This document shows, piece after piece, positions 34,250 to 45,744 of a DNA stretch of 64,000 nucleotides. The DNA is taken from assembly GCA_034401795.1 (NCBI GenBank), contig CM067369.1, positions 136,322,500-136,386,499 on the forward strand, read 5' to 3'. Position 1 is the first letter of the stretch. The number at the start of each line of letters is the position of its first letter. The notes beneath the pieces are model-generated. The model saw only the letters and a program-made list of their open reading frames with translations, ran no database searches and was not told the origin of the DNA. A program made the translations under genes and the position numbers. Origin of the DNA: Chaetoderma sp. LZ-2023a (taxonomy: Eukaryota; Mollusca; Caudofoveata; Chaetodermatida; Chaetodermatidae).

Positions 34250-36027
34250 CCAGAGAAGTTAGAAGCCATTCAAAACGAAGTGTCCGGTTTGCTTCTGAAG
34301 GGAGAAATAAAACCTGCAAACCAAAGCACTCCAGGTTTCTATTCAAACATGTTCCTTGTCTCCAAGAGCACAGTGGGGTTGAGACCCGTACTAAATCTCA
34401 GGCCATTGACTTGGTTTATCCATATGCCTCGATTTAAGATGGAAACTCCTAGATCGGCAATGGCAGGATTGAGGAAAGGAATGTGGTGTGTGTCAATCGA
34501 TCTGAAAGATGCATATTTCCGCATTCCAATGAATATGGGTTGTCACAGGTTTCTGAGATTCGCGTTCCAGAATCAGGTATGGGAGTGTGTAGTCCTCCCA
34601 TTCGGCCTGTCGACAGCCTCAAGGGGTTTCACCAGAGTGGTCCTAGCGGTGACAGCGTTTCTCAGAAGGGAGAACGTGGCACTTCACACCTACATAGACG
34701 ATTGGCTTATCAAGGCGGACACGCCATCCAAGTTTGGAGTGGATACTGCTCTGACTCTGAAATTGCTTTCAGATCTAGGCTGGATATTCTACAGGGAGAA
34801 ATCCGAGTTGACGCCCACTCAACACTTCGTTTATTTGGGGGTGCGATTCGATCTCGAGGAAGGCAGGGTTTACCCTTCAGAGCCCAGAGTTGTGTCTCTG
34901 TTAGCCATCCTCAAGAGTTTTCGCTTGGCAAACCACATTCAGGCGAGGATGTTTCTTCAGATGCTGGGCATGATGGTCTCCATGTAGCAGGTAATCCCGT
35001 ACGCTGCTCTGATGCGACGACCTATCCAGTTGTATCTGATGTATCTGTGGAAGCAGAGAACAGAAACCCTGTCAAAGCTGGTACCAGTTTTGAAGCCAAT
35101 AATGTCGCATCTTGTATGGAGGAAAGAGCATCAGAATCTCCTAGTAGGAGTTTTGCTTCCCCTACCCAATCCCAAGCTGTCTGTGTACACGGATGCATCG
35201 CTGGAGGTGTGAGGGCCTGCCTGGGAGAAAACTAGGTTTCGGGCACATGGCCTCTCCACGAGAGTCAGCTGCATATCAATCTGTTGGGAAATGATGGCAG
35301 TGGACCTGTCATTGGAAATGTTTCTTCCATGGGTCATGGGCAAGGTGATATTGATACGGTTGAACAATTGGACAGTAGTATCATACATAAATCGCCAAGG
35401 CGGGACCAGGTCACCAGACTGTGTATGAAGCTGTGGCACTTGATTCAATGGTGCAGGAATTACTCAGTTGTTTTGAAAGCAGCTCACATTCCTGGGCGAT
35501 TGAAGATTCTGGGGGATGCTTTGTCTCACAGACAGAGAATTCTGCTGACAGAATGGTATCTCAACCCTCCAGTTCTTCAAAGGATATTCGAGCATTGGAG
35601 CAAACTAAACGTGAACTGGTTGACCACAAAGGAAAATGTTCAAATAATAACTTATGTCTCGCCGATTCCAGATTCAAATGCCACCGATACAGACGTTCTG
35701 GTGATAAGCTGGAGAGGGATGCATGCCTACGCGTATCCGCCCACCATTCTTCTGCCGAAGGCTTTGGCGAAGATCAGGGAGGAGCCATGCCTGGTCCTGC
35801 TAATAGCGCCATTTCGGCCCAGCAGGGCGTGGTTCACGGATCTTCTGGATCTGCTGGTGGACAATCCAGTGCAGCTGCCCGAGATTCCGAACATAATCTC
35901 CCAGGCCAAGGGCTGCTTCCTACACGAGCGGCCTAAGATGTTCAAATTGACCGCGTGGATGTTATCAAACAACGTTCCACGTCGGATGGCTTATCTCAAC
36001 AGGCTGCGAGTTTCATCGCAGCTGTGA
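34250..36027 (+). pseudogene. DIRS reverse transcriptase and RNase H (broken)
   Basis: The RT starts with KLEAIQNEVSGLLLKGEIKP, then SIDLKDAYFRIPMN, VLPFGLSTASRGFTRV, HTYIDDWLIK (catalytic YIDD) and the thumb segment HFVYLGVRFD. A TAG at about 34985 stops it at MLGMMVSM; the frame can be followed on as RRPIQLYLMYLWK. RNase H is seen as VYTDAS (about 35195), a broken stretch, then IPGRLKILGDALSH and a C-terminal extension to 36027. At least two frame changes lie between 34985 and 35300. YIDD and DLKDAYF are typical of DIRS-type RT. Confidence 0.8.
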
Positions 36028-36920
36028 GAAGGAGGTCAACCTGCATGTCATATAACCACAAGATTAACCAATTTGCAGAGTGGTGTGAAGGAAAGTGTAT
36101 TGATCCTTTTAAATCCACTATTCAGCAAATAGCAGACTTTCTCTGCGAGCTGTTCTTCACAGGACTGGCTCCTGTCGCAATTGCTGGATACAAGTCAGCT
36201 TTGGCATCAGTTATCCCTTTTCTAGCCAACAGGGATAGTCCAGACGTAGCCCAGTTGAATGTGATGGTGAAGGGAATGAGCAATCTCCGACCGAAACAAC
36301 CGGTGGTCATTCCAGCCTGGAGTGTATCTTTGGTGGTTAATGTACTGGCCAAGCACCCTTTCGAAACTTTGGGTTCGGCTAGTCTAAAGCCTCTGACTCT
36401 TAAGGCGGATTTTATATTGGCAGCTTCCTCAGCAAGAAGGTGCAGTGAGATCTATGCGCTTTCAGCAGAGAGGGGTGGATTTATTGTCTCCGGCGAGGGT
36501 CTGTGTTTGCTGCCAAGAGCAGAGTTTATGTCAAAGAATCAATCTTTGAAATATCCCAGCAAACTGATCATTATACCGAAACTAACTAGGTTTGATCGTG
36601 ACGCCAGTGGCTGGTGTCCAGTCCGTGCTTTGACCAAGTACAAAAATTGAACGGGCTCGCTATGGTCAAATGATAAACATCTGTGGATTTGCCATAAGAA
36701 GCCATATTGTGCCGCATCCATGGATACTATCTCTCGTTGGGTAGTAAAATGCATTCAGGCTCCCCACGAGATTGCGACTGCGCACCAGGTGCAATGTGCT
36801 ATGACTCACGATGTTAGAGGAATAGCTGTCTCGACCGCCCTATTCAATGGTGTCCCATTAGAGGACAGCATTGCCATTGCCCAATTCACCCGCTTTAACT
36901 GTTTTGAAACGATTGTCTAG
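35955..36920 (+). pseudogene. DIRS tyrosine recombinase (interrupted)
   Basis: Frame 35955-36650 carries an N-terminal SAM-like core-binding domain (FAEWCEGKCIDPFKSTIQQI) and the start of the catalytic domain (LILAASSARRCSEI analogue, FILAASSARRCSEIYAL, with its catalytic Arg). A TGA at about 36648 is followed by the C-terminal part to 36920 with HDVRGIAVSTALFNG, where HxxR belongs to the conserved box. A final catalytic Tyr is not clearly seen. It overlaps the RT-RNase H end. Confidence 0.75.
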
Positions 36921-37276
36921 TGGCCACACTGCTCATCTCCTTTTGGTAACTTTGAAAAGCAAAAGTAGTTCGAACAGACATGGTCAGGCGAGAGGAATTC
37001 AACCGTATGTGACACGTTTGGTCGAAAGTGTGTTGGTTGGTGGCGCCACGTCTGGAATCCAAAATTCATGAGGTGTGTTTCAGACGAAATGCATGCTCGT
37101 TAGTTCTCTCCCTTTTAAGGAGAAATGGGGAGGGTGAGCGGTGATGCGAATGTGATTCGGTCCCAAACTTGTCGGTCCTTCTAGGTCTCAGTGTGACAAG
37201 TTTATTTATCTAGGGTCAAAAGAGGCTTTGTATGGCTTGCCCCTTCCCACCAGGTTACTGACTAAATCGGGTGTTA

Positions 37277-37597
37277 TCAATAAGTAATGTAATGGTAACC
37301 ATTGATCGAAGGAGAATGAAGGAAATTTCAATTTCCCTTTCTCCGAGATCTAACAATGCTTACCATTACATTATGGACCCTGACTCCAAGCCCCACGGAG
37401 GTAAGCTATGAGTTGTCTCTTGTTTGGTAGCTATGCAAACAATACGGCGTCTCTGGCAGGCTGGTACCAGGTTCCAGGAGCCGGTCGAGCTGTCTAAATC
37501 TAGCTTCCTAGTGCACAGCTTCAGTTGAGCTGTTATTCGATAAGTAATGTAATGGTAAATATTGTTAGATCTCGGAGAAAGGGAAATTGAAATTTCC
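37277..37597. repeat. Inverted repeats at the DIRS right end
   Basis: Two arms lie about 157 bases apart: 37312-37373 and 37530-37597 (inverted). They share gaaggaaatttcaatttccc, ctttctccgagatctaacaa and accattacattat. A third, shorter copy of the end (ataagtaatgtaatggtaa) is at 37277. Split inverted termini and an internal complementary region are known features of DIRS elements. Confidence 0.75.
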
Positions 37598-38211
37598 TTC
37601 ATTCTTGCTTTAAAAAAAAAATATTGCTTCAAATGCATTGATCTATATAATACTTCCATTTTTAATTGTATTTTCACATTTACTTATGTAGGCTTATTGC
37701 TATGATATTGAGTTGGGACAAGCTGTCTCTATGTCGATCTGTCAATTTTTGTCAACCTTTCTTACAAAGCTCCTATGTACTAACTATATCGTCAATTAGT
37801 TAATTCCTTCTGTCAATGTTTTTACATTTCTCACAAGGCCACATGTGTAGAAATAATAGTGCGTCTGACTTGTTCCTTTAACATTCAATTATGATATTGG
37901 AATGTGTTATTTGTAGTATATGTGCTTTTACCTAACACTATTCCAACGCATACAGACACTGACATGGGTGTGATCATCTCTCTATTCGATTTGGCCGTTA
38001 TCACCTATATTGGAATGCGTCTATTTCTTGAAGAACATTTCCGAAATTCAGATTAAATGTATAACATCGATACAAGGCGAAGTGGTGTATTTATAAAATT
38101 AGTTCTGATTTAGCACTCAATGGCCAAGTTCCTATGCCAGAGTATTGGAGACTGGCGTTATTGAATTACTTCTGTAACTGCTACGTCTACTCTTCTTATT
38201 AGCCTTCAATT

Positions 38212-38578
38212 CAATGGACCTTTCCGGTTTTAGCTATGACCCGCCCATCTCTAGCTAAGCTCCACCCACATCTCGCTCGTGTTGGGATCGATCGATCTCT
38301 GACCACCCTGACTATCAATTTCCCAAAAAAGCACACAGGTAAGCTGTTGAATATTTTGAAACTAATTTGACTGGGTGGTGTTGCTGCCGAAGCACGTTTA
38401 TTAAATAACAAAGAATTACAAAGACATACAATTCATAGAACGTGTCCGACCGTTTGAGATTTGATGACGGTCTATATGGAACCCTTTGTGACGTAATGAT
38501 TGTGACGTCATCATACATGCGTTGAGCTTATTATGACGTCATACAAGGTCAGCTGATGGGTGGATACTCTGAAAAGAT
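38212..38578 (+). mobile_element. MITE family A, complete copy
   Basis: From tcaatggacctttccgg to gatactctgaaaag. Only one arm of the central hairpin is kept; the right arm is replaced by a short deletion (gccgaagcacgttta). Two TGACGTCA motifs are present. Confidence 0.75.
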
Positions 38579-38804
38579 GGCCGTTATTGGGCACAACTTC
38601 TGATGCGATGTCTTATTGGTCAAAGCATCCAACAGTTACATTAGAATTCCAATGCGATCCACCACATTAATAACATTCTCCAAAACTGCTGAAGCAAGAC
38701 GTTTTTTAAAATTCAGGGTTTTCTAACAGTAATGTCCATTTTAAAACATTGTGAAGTCAAAAGGTCAAATGTGGCAGTTAATACGGCAAGGTTCATAAAT
38801 AAGT

Positions 38805-38980
38805 GAACATGTTTCCCAAACAAAAACAGAAACATGTTAGTTAGTACAATTTCTAACACGATGCACGAAATTCTCTGTTGAATATGATGGACCTAATTTG
38901 ATTTGGCAGCCATTGCTGCCTTATTCAATAGTACGTGTTATTTTGTTTTGGATATATGTTAAATTATTTCTTAAGTGTTC
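38805..38980. mobile_element. Palindrome family E copy
   Basis: It has aaacaaaaacagaaacatg, gttgaatatgatggac and ggcagccattgctgcc. Relatives are at 51480-51700 and 51895-52090. It has no coding content. Confidence 0.45.
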
Positions 38981-39978
38981 TCTATTGGAATTTGTTAATT
39001 GTCCTATCATTCATATGTGTCTAGAACAAAATAAATGCTATCCAATGTTTGTATTATCTCCCTTTTATGGATGTGCGGGATAAGCGTCTTGCACTCGTAA
39101 GCATGTCTAGCTAAAGAAGTTATTGGTTTGATTGGTGTCTATCGAGTCCCTGATACCAGGTCCCATTCACGCCATATCTAGGCTGGTTTTATTTCAGTCT
39201 ATTATTGGTAACTTCCTCAGCTTTTACACTGGTATCCATTTATACTCTTGGATGGAGAGAGGCAAGGGGCGAAGGAGATTGTCCATGTTTCCAACGACGG
39301 AGAGATAGTGCACAGCTCAGGCGCGAACCGATGTTAAGTTGTCCTGCGTTCTATCCACTACGCCAAGCCGCCGCCTCCCAATGATCAGTTGCACGAACCA
39401 GAAGCCGGGTTTCTTTGAGACTCATCCAGTCAGTACTCTTTGACATGTCTAGCTGTTCATGAGAACCATATTCATATAAACATCGCAACCAATCAAACGA
39501 GCAGTCAACTTACAGAGAATTATTATATAAAGGAAGGTTTTTAGCTCATTCGATATTAGCAATATGAACTTGATTATTAATGTAGCGAAGTATTGTCATT
39601 GGTTGTTAGCGTGGGACAAACATTTTATATTTACGGTCTGCTTCACGTCATTGGATACAACTACTCTGAAGTCGAGCACTATTGACACACGTCATGACGT
39701 AACAATTCCGCTTGTGACGTCCCATACTATATCATATATATTTGCCAACGCATATAGGTAAAATTCCAAGTACTATATTCTTTTGAGTAAGACGTCAAAT
39801 GTGCTAGTTGTCAGGGTGTGATTAGACACCCTTGATGATCATACGCTATCAATAGAAGATATATACTGGAGTTTCAGGGATCTTCGTTTTTAGAAAATGT
39901 GTCTAGATTTCAGTGTATGTGATAAATAAAATCTCAAACACAGTCCCATTTAATATCACTGTTGCCAACCTCATCGAT

Positions 39979-40253
39979 AATGGGCCCTTCCAGCTTTGCC
40001 CCGCCCATCTCTATGTCAGCTCTACCCACACCACACTTGTGTAGGGATCGATCGATCCCTGAACTCCCTGAATATCAATTTCCGGAAATCTATACATGTA
40101 ACCGGTTGAATATGTTGAAATTAATTTGACTGGGCGTTGCTGCTGCCATAGGCAGCAACAGCGTCCAGTCAAATTAGTTTCAAAATATTCAACAGACATC
40201 AGCATACACGTAGCGTGGTTGATTATGACGTCATATGATTGAGTGCGGAAATG
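39979..40253 (+). mobile_element. MITE family A copy
   Basis: The hairpin core is well kept (gctgccataggcagcaac apex). The right part is shortened, with one TGACGTCA near 40228. Confidence 0.75.
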
Positions 40254-40350
40254 GATTCATGAATTAGCACTTTGTACTCGCTAAAGCTCGTGCAATGTGA
40301 TAATTTTCAACTCAGTTGGTAATAGTGATATTAAATCGGACCTCGCTCCA

Positions 40351-40423
40351 GATCCTCTCTCTCTCTCTCCTCCTCCCCCCACCCCCCCCCCTTCCCCCCC
40401 CCCGTCCCCACCCCCAACACCAC

Positions 40424-40465
<42 letters not shown>

Positions 40466-40530
40466 CTCCCTCCCTCGCTCCCTCCCTCTCTCCCTGCCTC
40501 CCTCCCTCCCTCCCTCCCTCCATCCCTAGG
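40351..40530. repeat. (CT)n and CCCT-rich tract
   Basis: About 180 bases of pyrimidine-rich sequence on the plus strand. Homopurine-homopyrimidine tracts can form triplex DNA. A shorter (CT)n tract is at 33995-34042 inside the DIRS element. Confidence 0.9.
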
Positions 40531-40727
40531 TAGATAACCACGATCATAGTGGTGAAAGCTCTGTGCCACGAAAAAATTCAAACAGTGTAATGGTTCATTT
40601 TACTCTTTAAACATATTAATGCTATTGTGATATTTACTCTATTCCTATGCACGCCTGTTTGAATACATAGTATGGAGACAATACTTTCAAACACATCTCC
40701 CCCTCCTAAATAGGTATAACATTTGCA

Positions 40728-40998
40728 TGGACGTCCGAGTGATCTGATTTGTAACTCAAGTGTATGACGTCATAATCAATTACCTCACGTAGGCTGGCGT
40801 CGCAATCATCTATTGTGACGTATTGTGACTCTGTCATGAAGCAGGAAATGTACGCCATGTGTTTGAATTGTATGTCTTTGATGAATTTGCAATTTAATAA
40901 ATATTCTGATGAATATTTTGAAATTAGGCAGCAACAACACATACAATGTGGGCCAGAGCCTAAAATATATAAATAAGCTAGAAATGGAACATTCCATT
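40728..40998 (-). mobile_element. MITE family A, truncated copy
   Basis: It has atggacgtccga, one TGACGTCA (about 40764), the block aattgtatgtct, and only the start of the hairpin (tgatgaatattttgaaatta). It ends in gaaatggaacattcca. Confidence 0.6.
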
Positions 40999-41156
40999 GC
41001 AAGATTAGACTTTGAAATGTTCGCATTGTATAATAAATGTATACATAAAAGATAAATAAATTACCCTGTTAACTGGCTAAAATTTGAGCCAATCCTGTCA
41101 CCCAGCAGCACAGGAAGATGAATATAATTTTTAATGTTTTATATATTTATATTTAG

Positions 41157-41257
41157 GGATCCACTAATGGATATCTATGAAGTGTCCTACATGTGGTATG
41201 GTGGCATTGCCGCAACTACCTGCATAATCGTGGGCCTCATTGTCAGCTTTTTGACGG
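41157..41257 (+). CDS. SLC5-family transporter, exon f
   Basis: A 101-base exon between atatttag and gtactt. Phase 2 in and 1 out. It encodes the DPLMDIYEVSYMWYGG start of the last transmembrane segment, then a hydrophobic stretch ending GLIVSFLT. Relatives have L-Y-x-x-SY-x-W/YYS before the same GLIVSxLTG. The intron before it is 13 kb and carries the LINE, the DIRS element and several MITEs. Confidence 0.9.
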
Positions 41258-41279
41258 GTACTTACCATTATCACACCAC

Positions 41280-41795
41280 CATCGCCACCGCTACCGCAGC
41301 CACCAGTGTCAAACCAGTAACCGCAACCTCAACAAAAATTGCAACCACTGCCACTGCCACTGCCACTGCCACCGCACCAAGCTGCCGTGGCCGCCACTGC
41401 CGCTATCGCCTCCGCCGCCACCACCACCGATAGCACAACTACCACCACCACAACCAGTTCCACCGCCAGCCCACTGCCACAAGCACCGGCTCCACCGTTA
41501 CTGCTGCTGCTGCTGTTGCTGTTGCTGCTGCTGCTGCTGCTGCTGCTATTATTACTGCTGCTTCCGTTACTGTGACTGCTGCTACTGCAGCCACCACAGT
41601 TACAACCGTAGCCGCAACCACAACCACAACTACAACCACTGCCACCGCCACCGCGCCCAACCACCGCGGGCACCACTGTGGCACCCAGCGCCACCACCGC
41701 CGCCGCTACCACCATCACCACCACCACCACCACCACCACCACCACCACCACAACCACCATAGCAGCCACCACAACCACCATCTCCACTGCTGCTG

Positions 41796-41887
<92 letters not shown>

Positions 41888-41890
41888 ACT
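41280..41890. repeat. Complex trinucleotide repeat block
   Basis: A 600-base block of ACC, GCT, ACT and CAC triplets with many interruptions starts 20 bases past an SLC5 donor and ends just before the Tc1 copy. Long frames in it are artefacts. Confidence 0.9.
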
Positions 41891-41993
41891 ACAATTCCAA
41901 ATTTTGACATCTTTAATTAAGGACTGCTTGCTCCTGAAAAGTGAAACCCGAGCACAATGTACATGTGGATCTAGGAAATATTTGTCCGAATTA

Positions 41994-43653
41994 TACACCT
42001 GTGCAAAGTTAAGCACCAGCAAAAACAATAGAACGTAGAAACATGATGGTACAACTAGGCTGCCATACTTTTTGTCCCCGCGTTAGCTGACATAATTCCA
42101 ACTACGAAATGCACATGCATGCATGACTTCACGCCGCTTGATGTCCGTGCGTGGCGGGAAACAGCACACGTGTTCAGTTATGTAAAAGTCCAGTTTGAGG
42201 TGTAGAACATTACATACAGATTTAGGCGACAAGATTAGGAATGTTGTGTTCATGACCGTGGTTTATTTGCACAGAGAGAATTAGCTCTTGATTGTGAACC
42301 GCTATGGCAAGACGAAGGTTAAGTGATCGTGTGAAATGGCAAATCATAGGCATGCATACCACTGGTATGTCATGCAGAGAGATTGGCAGACAGCTGAACA
42401 TTAACCATACTGTAATCAGTCGTTTGATTGCAAAACATGGGCAAACTAACGAGGTGAAGGACAGGCCTAGATCTGGAAGACCGAAGAAGACTACTGCCCG
42501 TGATGATCGAGCCCTAGTACGCCTTGTTAGGAGATCTCCATTCACCAACAGCAGAGTGCTCAGCCAGCAATGGGAAACGCGCAATAGAGTGTCAATGTCT
42601 ACCGTCAAAAGGAGACTGTATGCTGCTGGCATGAAAGCTAGGAGACCTGTCAGACGTCCTCTCCTCACCGCACACCACAAAGAGGAGCGTCTGAGGTGGT
42701 GCAACGAAAGAAGACACTGGAACATGAGATCCTGGAGACGGGTACACTGGTCCGATGAAAGTCGGTTCCTGCTTCATGCCACAGATGGTCGAACTCGTTT
42801 ATGGAGGTCCAGACGCACGGCGTACGACCAACGTAACATCATGGAAGAAGTTCCATTTTGTGGAGGTTCCGTTATGATATGGGGGTGCATCTCATTTGAT
42901 TGTAAGCTGGATCTGTTGACTGTACCTGGAACACTAAATGGACAAAGATATCAAGATTCCATACTGGATAGAGTTGTGGTCCCTCATTTTGTAAATCATG
43001 CACCTGGAACCCACCCTATATTCATGGATGACAACGCCCGACCACATCGTGCTAGAGCTGTGCATGGATACCTCCGCCAGAATGCCATCGAAACCCTACC
43101 ATGGCCAGCAAGGAGCCCTGACATGAACCCTATTGAGCATATCTGGGACATTCTGGGAAACATGGTGAGAAGGAGGGATCCTCCTGTGCAGAACCTACAG
43201 GAATTAACAGACGCACTCCTTCTTGAATGGCAACGAATACCACAATGGCGTATCAGTCGGTTGGTGACCAGCATGAGACGTCGTGTCCAGGCCGTCATCC
43301 AGGCACAAGGTCGATATACCCGGTATTAATAATGACAGTCTCAAACTCGTGCACAGATGTTAAACTTCGTTTTCAGACACCATTAATGACAATCTAGCCA
43401 CGTGTGTCAACTGTAGGGCAATAGTTGTCAGTTGTGTCAACGTAACCATATTCAGGCCTCGTTTTCAAGTTCAAACAAAAACATACAGTGTTTCCCCACC
43501 ATCATAATCAGCATTCCTCTAGTTGCATTATTACCTCTTGCACTAAGATGGATGGGTACATAAATGTTTATGCTATTGCTTTCTTCATAGCACATGAATA
43601 TACCCTCGCATGTGCGTAAAAATAGGGTGGTGCTTAACTTTTGCACAGGTGTA
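41994..43653 (+). mobile_element. Tc1-like DNA transposon, copy 2 (potentially active)
   Basis: A 1660-base element with inverted ends (tacacctgtgcaaa with gttaagcacca) and TA duplications at 41992-41993 and 43654-43655. It has an uninterrupted transposase and is nearly identical to copy 1. The left end lacks one A of the aaaa run seen at the right end and in copy 1, a possible handicap for binding. High identity between copies suggests recent activity. Confidence 0.92.
42304..43329 (+). CDS. Tc1 transposase, DD34E type
   Basis: The enzyme cuts and pastes Tc1 elements at TA sites and acts in the nucleus. At 341 residues it has the usual Tc1 length. The N-terminus has a paired-type helix-turn-helix (MSCREIGRQLNINHTVISRL), then a linker with RPRSGRPKK, an AT-hook-like GRPR motif. 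The catalytic triad is Asp in HWSDESRF, Asp in FMDDNARPH and Glu in MNPIEHIW, with exactly 34 residues between the last two. No stop or frameshift is seen, and the start is the first ATG in an open frame with a good match to the sister copy. It is a plausible functional source of enzyme for both copies. Confidence 0.93.
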   Translation: MARRRLSDRVKWQIIGMHTTGMSCREIGRQLNINHTVISRLIAKHGQTNEVKDRPRSGRPKKTTARDDRALVRLVRRSPFTNSRVLSQQWETRNRVSMSTVKRRLYAAGMKARRPVRRPLLTAHHKEERLRWCNERRHWNMRSWRRVHWSDESRFLLHATDGRTRLWRSRRTAYDQRNIMEEVPFCGGSVMIWGCISFDCKLDLLTVPGTLNGQRYQDSILDRVVVPHFVNHAPGTHPIFMDDNARPHRARAVHGYLRQNAIETLPWPARSPDMNPIEHIWDILGNMVRRRDPPVQNLQELTDALLLEWQRIPQWRISRLVTSMRRRVQAVIQAQGRYTRY

Positions 43654-43655
43654 TA

Positions 43656-44760
43656 TGTTAAGAATGTTCCGAACATGTAATATTGTGAAAATTCCAATTA
43701 TGGACCATATACCTTTCGTATTTCCAGTTCCTTATGTACAAGGGACATCAGAATGTTTTTGTCACTCTAAAAGCAAACAAAGAATCCATAACTGGCCACA
43801 TGAACCCACACTCGTTGGAAGATTGGATTTCCTCACTGGGACAGTGCCTTGTAAAAAATACTGTCCACTGTAGCCTGTCACTTCTGTTAGCAGTTCCTGC
43901 ATATTATAATAACTTCATCATGAACACACTCTCTGCAATGCCGCCTGTATATATACCTGGTCAACATACATGCACATGTATGTGGTAATATGCCATTGGT
44001 CAAGAGGAAATTGCAATGTTGTGGTCACTGGTTCATCCTTCAACATGTCCATGCTCTAGAATCAAACCCTTTTACCTCGTTTGATTGGCACTAAAGAGTG
44101 AAATCTATTTAATCAGATCATCACAAGTTTGGTCTCTGCCTTTTGGAACTATACACAATAAAAGGTATTTTATGCACCTTCCCATTCTGTATCTGGTTTT
44201 TAAATTTCTCTGTGTGTAGATTTGGAAATGAACTTGCAGTCAGAGGCAAAGAAAATATGAATAATTGAATGTAGCCTTTCTCAAGTAGCCCTCAGTGATT
44301 CTCGGTATGAATTGAAGCATGAAAGAAATGGCAATTGTACTCATAAATAAGTTAGGCTTTCTTGAATAACTCGGGCTGGGTCGTTTACTTTTGCAATACA
44401 TGTATGTCTGTCATCTCCTCACACATATGCCACCCATCTAATCCCCCTTTACCATGTGCGTGTAGTAATTCCTTGTAGCACTTGAATTTTTACATTGATT
44501 TTGTTCCCACAACAGGCACTCGTACAAGTTTGAGAACAAGCTTTGCCTGAATTGTAAGGTTGAACATTCACTCAAGATGCCGAGTATTCTGATAGATGGA
44601 AGCTTTGCTTGGCTTCAAGAAGAATTCACTCAAATCTGGTGTAGACACTGTTTCCTGTTTTAAAGAGTCAGACCCTGATAGAAAACTGTTCTTTGTATAT
44701 TCCGTATTGCAAATTTATGTTGTGAAATAATGACTTGCCCATCTCTTTAGTGGACTTACC
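43656..44760. other. No recognisable gene
   Basis: Intron sequence of the SLC5 gene or intergenic DNA. An 84-residue frame at 43734-43988 was looked at: it shows no family features and overlaps no splice signals. T-rich runs occur. Confidence 0.4.
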
Positions 44761-44898
44761 GTATCTTATTGATTTGCTATGCTGTATCTTATTGATTTGC
44801 TATGCTGTATCTTATTGATTTGCTATGCTGTATCTTATTGATTTGCTATGCTGTATCTTATTGATTTTGCTATGCTGTATCTTATTGATTTGCTATGC
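44761..44898. repeat. 23-bp tandem repeat, six copies
   Basis: The unit cttattgatttgctatgct plus gtat is repeated six times with one inserted T in the fifth copy. It shows almost no divergence, so the array is recent or variable. Confidence 0.85.
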
Positions 44899-45744
44899 TT
44901 CATTTGCTGGATACATTATAGATATGATGAGTTTGTAGGTTATAACTATGAATCGTTGAGTACCGGTAATCCATATTTTCATGAGCATTCTTTAAATGGC
45001 ATTGTGTATATGTAATTACCTTTGACTACACTGAACAATCCTAAATGTCTCTCTAAATTTCAAAGTTAATTGCAGCAGTATCTCTACCATGATGTTAATT
45101 GTATGTATTGTACATGTACGTGTAGCTATTTCCTGGTATTAGAACTCTCAGTTATAATTCCCGCTAGACACATTTGATGACAGATTTATACATTTAGTAG
45201 AAACAAGATGGGTAAACACTAATATTTACACAAAATCGTCATTTTGGCATATTATAATGTATGGACTATATAATTTATCTGCTGAGAACTGAAAATATTT
45301 TTTTGAATAGTAGTATGGAAGCCTATATATACTCATCAACTGTTATGCACAGTTCAGTACATATGTGCTAATAATCGTGTTGGAGCTGGGTGACACTCCA
45401 CTGTGATTCAAAATTAAGCTGGTAGCGTAGTTAAACTAAGATCTTGAACTTGTAGCCTGTAATATAGAAATGTAATGGATAGAAACAGAAAGTCTGATTT
45501 TGTAACGGACGTACGTGATGGACGTATAAAAATATGTACGTCCGTCACATACATTGTGGCCCTAATATCAATAGTACATTGCAAGTATTTTCCAGGATCA
45601 TTGCTTACAGGGAGCGTATTTATAATATAAATTTCAGTTAAAATATTTTCAGAATTTATTTCAATTGTGAAACAAATTTCTATTTTTGTGAAGGGCGTAA
45701 TCTCTCGTAGTAAAACTGTCAGCAGAACAGAAAGGGTATGACTG

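Larger units (their letters stand above)
33000..37605 (+). mobile_element. DIRS-type retrotransposon (tyrosine recombinase)
   Basis: Four coding blocks lie on the plus strand in DIRS order: a Gag-like block, RT, RNase H and a tyrosine recombinase, then a terminal block with inverted repeats. DIRS elements integrate with a tyrosine recombinase instead of a DDE integrase and have inverted or split termini. The left terminus was not found, so the borders are approximate. Several stops and frame changes show this copy to be inactive. Confidence 0.85.

Noticed and set aside
33922..34269. Frame with RERERERE repeats
   Set aside because: It is a (CT)n tract read on the opposite strand of the DIRS RT.
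37945..38055. Possible SLC5 exon (tacag followed by an open frame)
   Set aside because: It carries stops, has no SLC5 match and would break the exon phase between 28087 and 41157.
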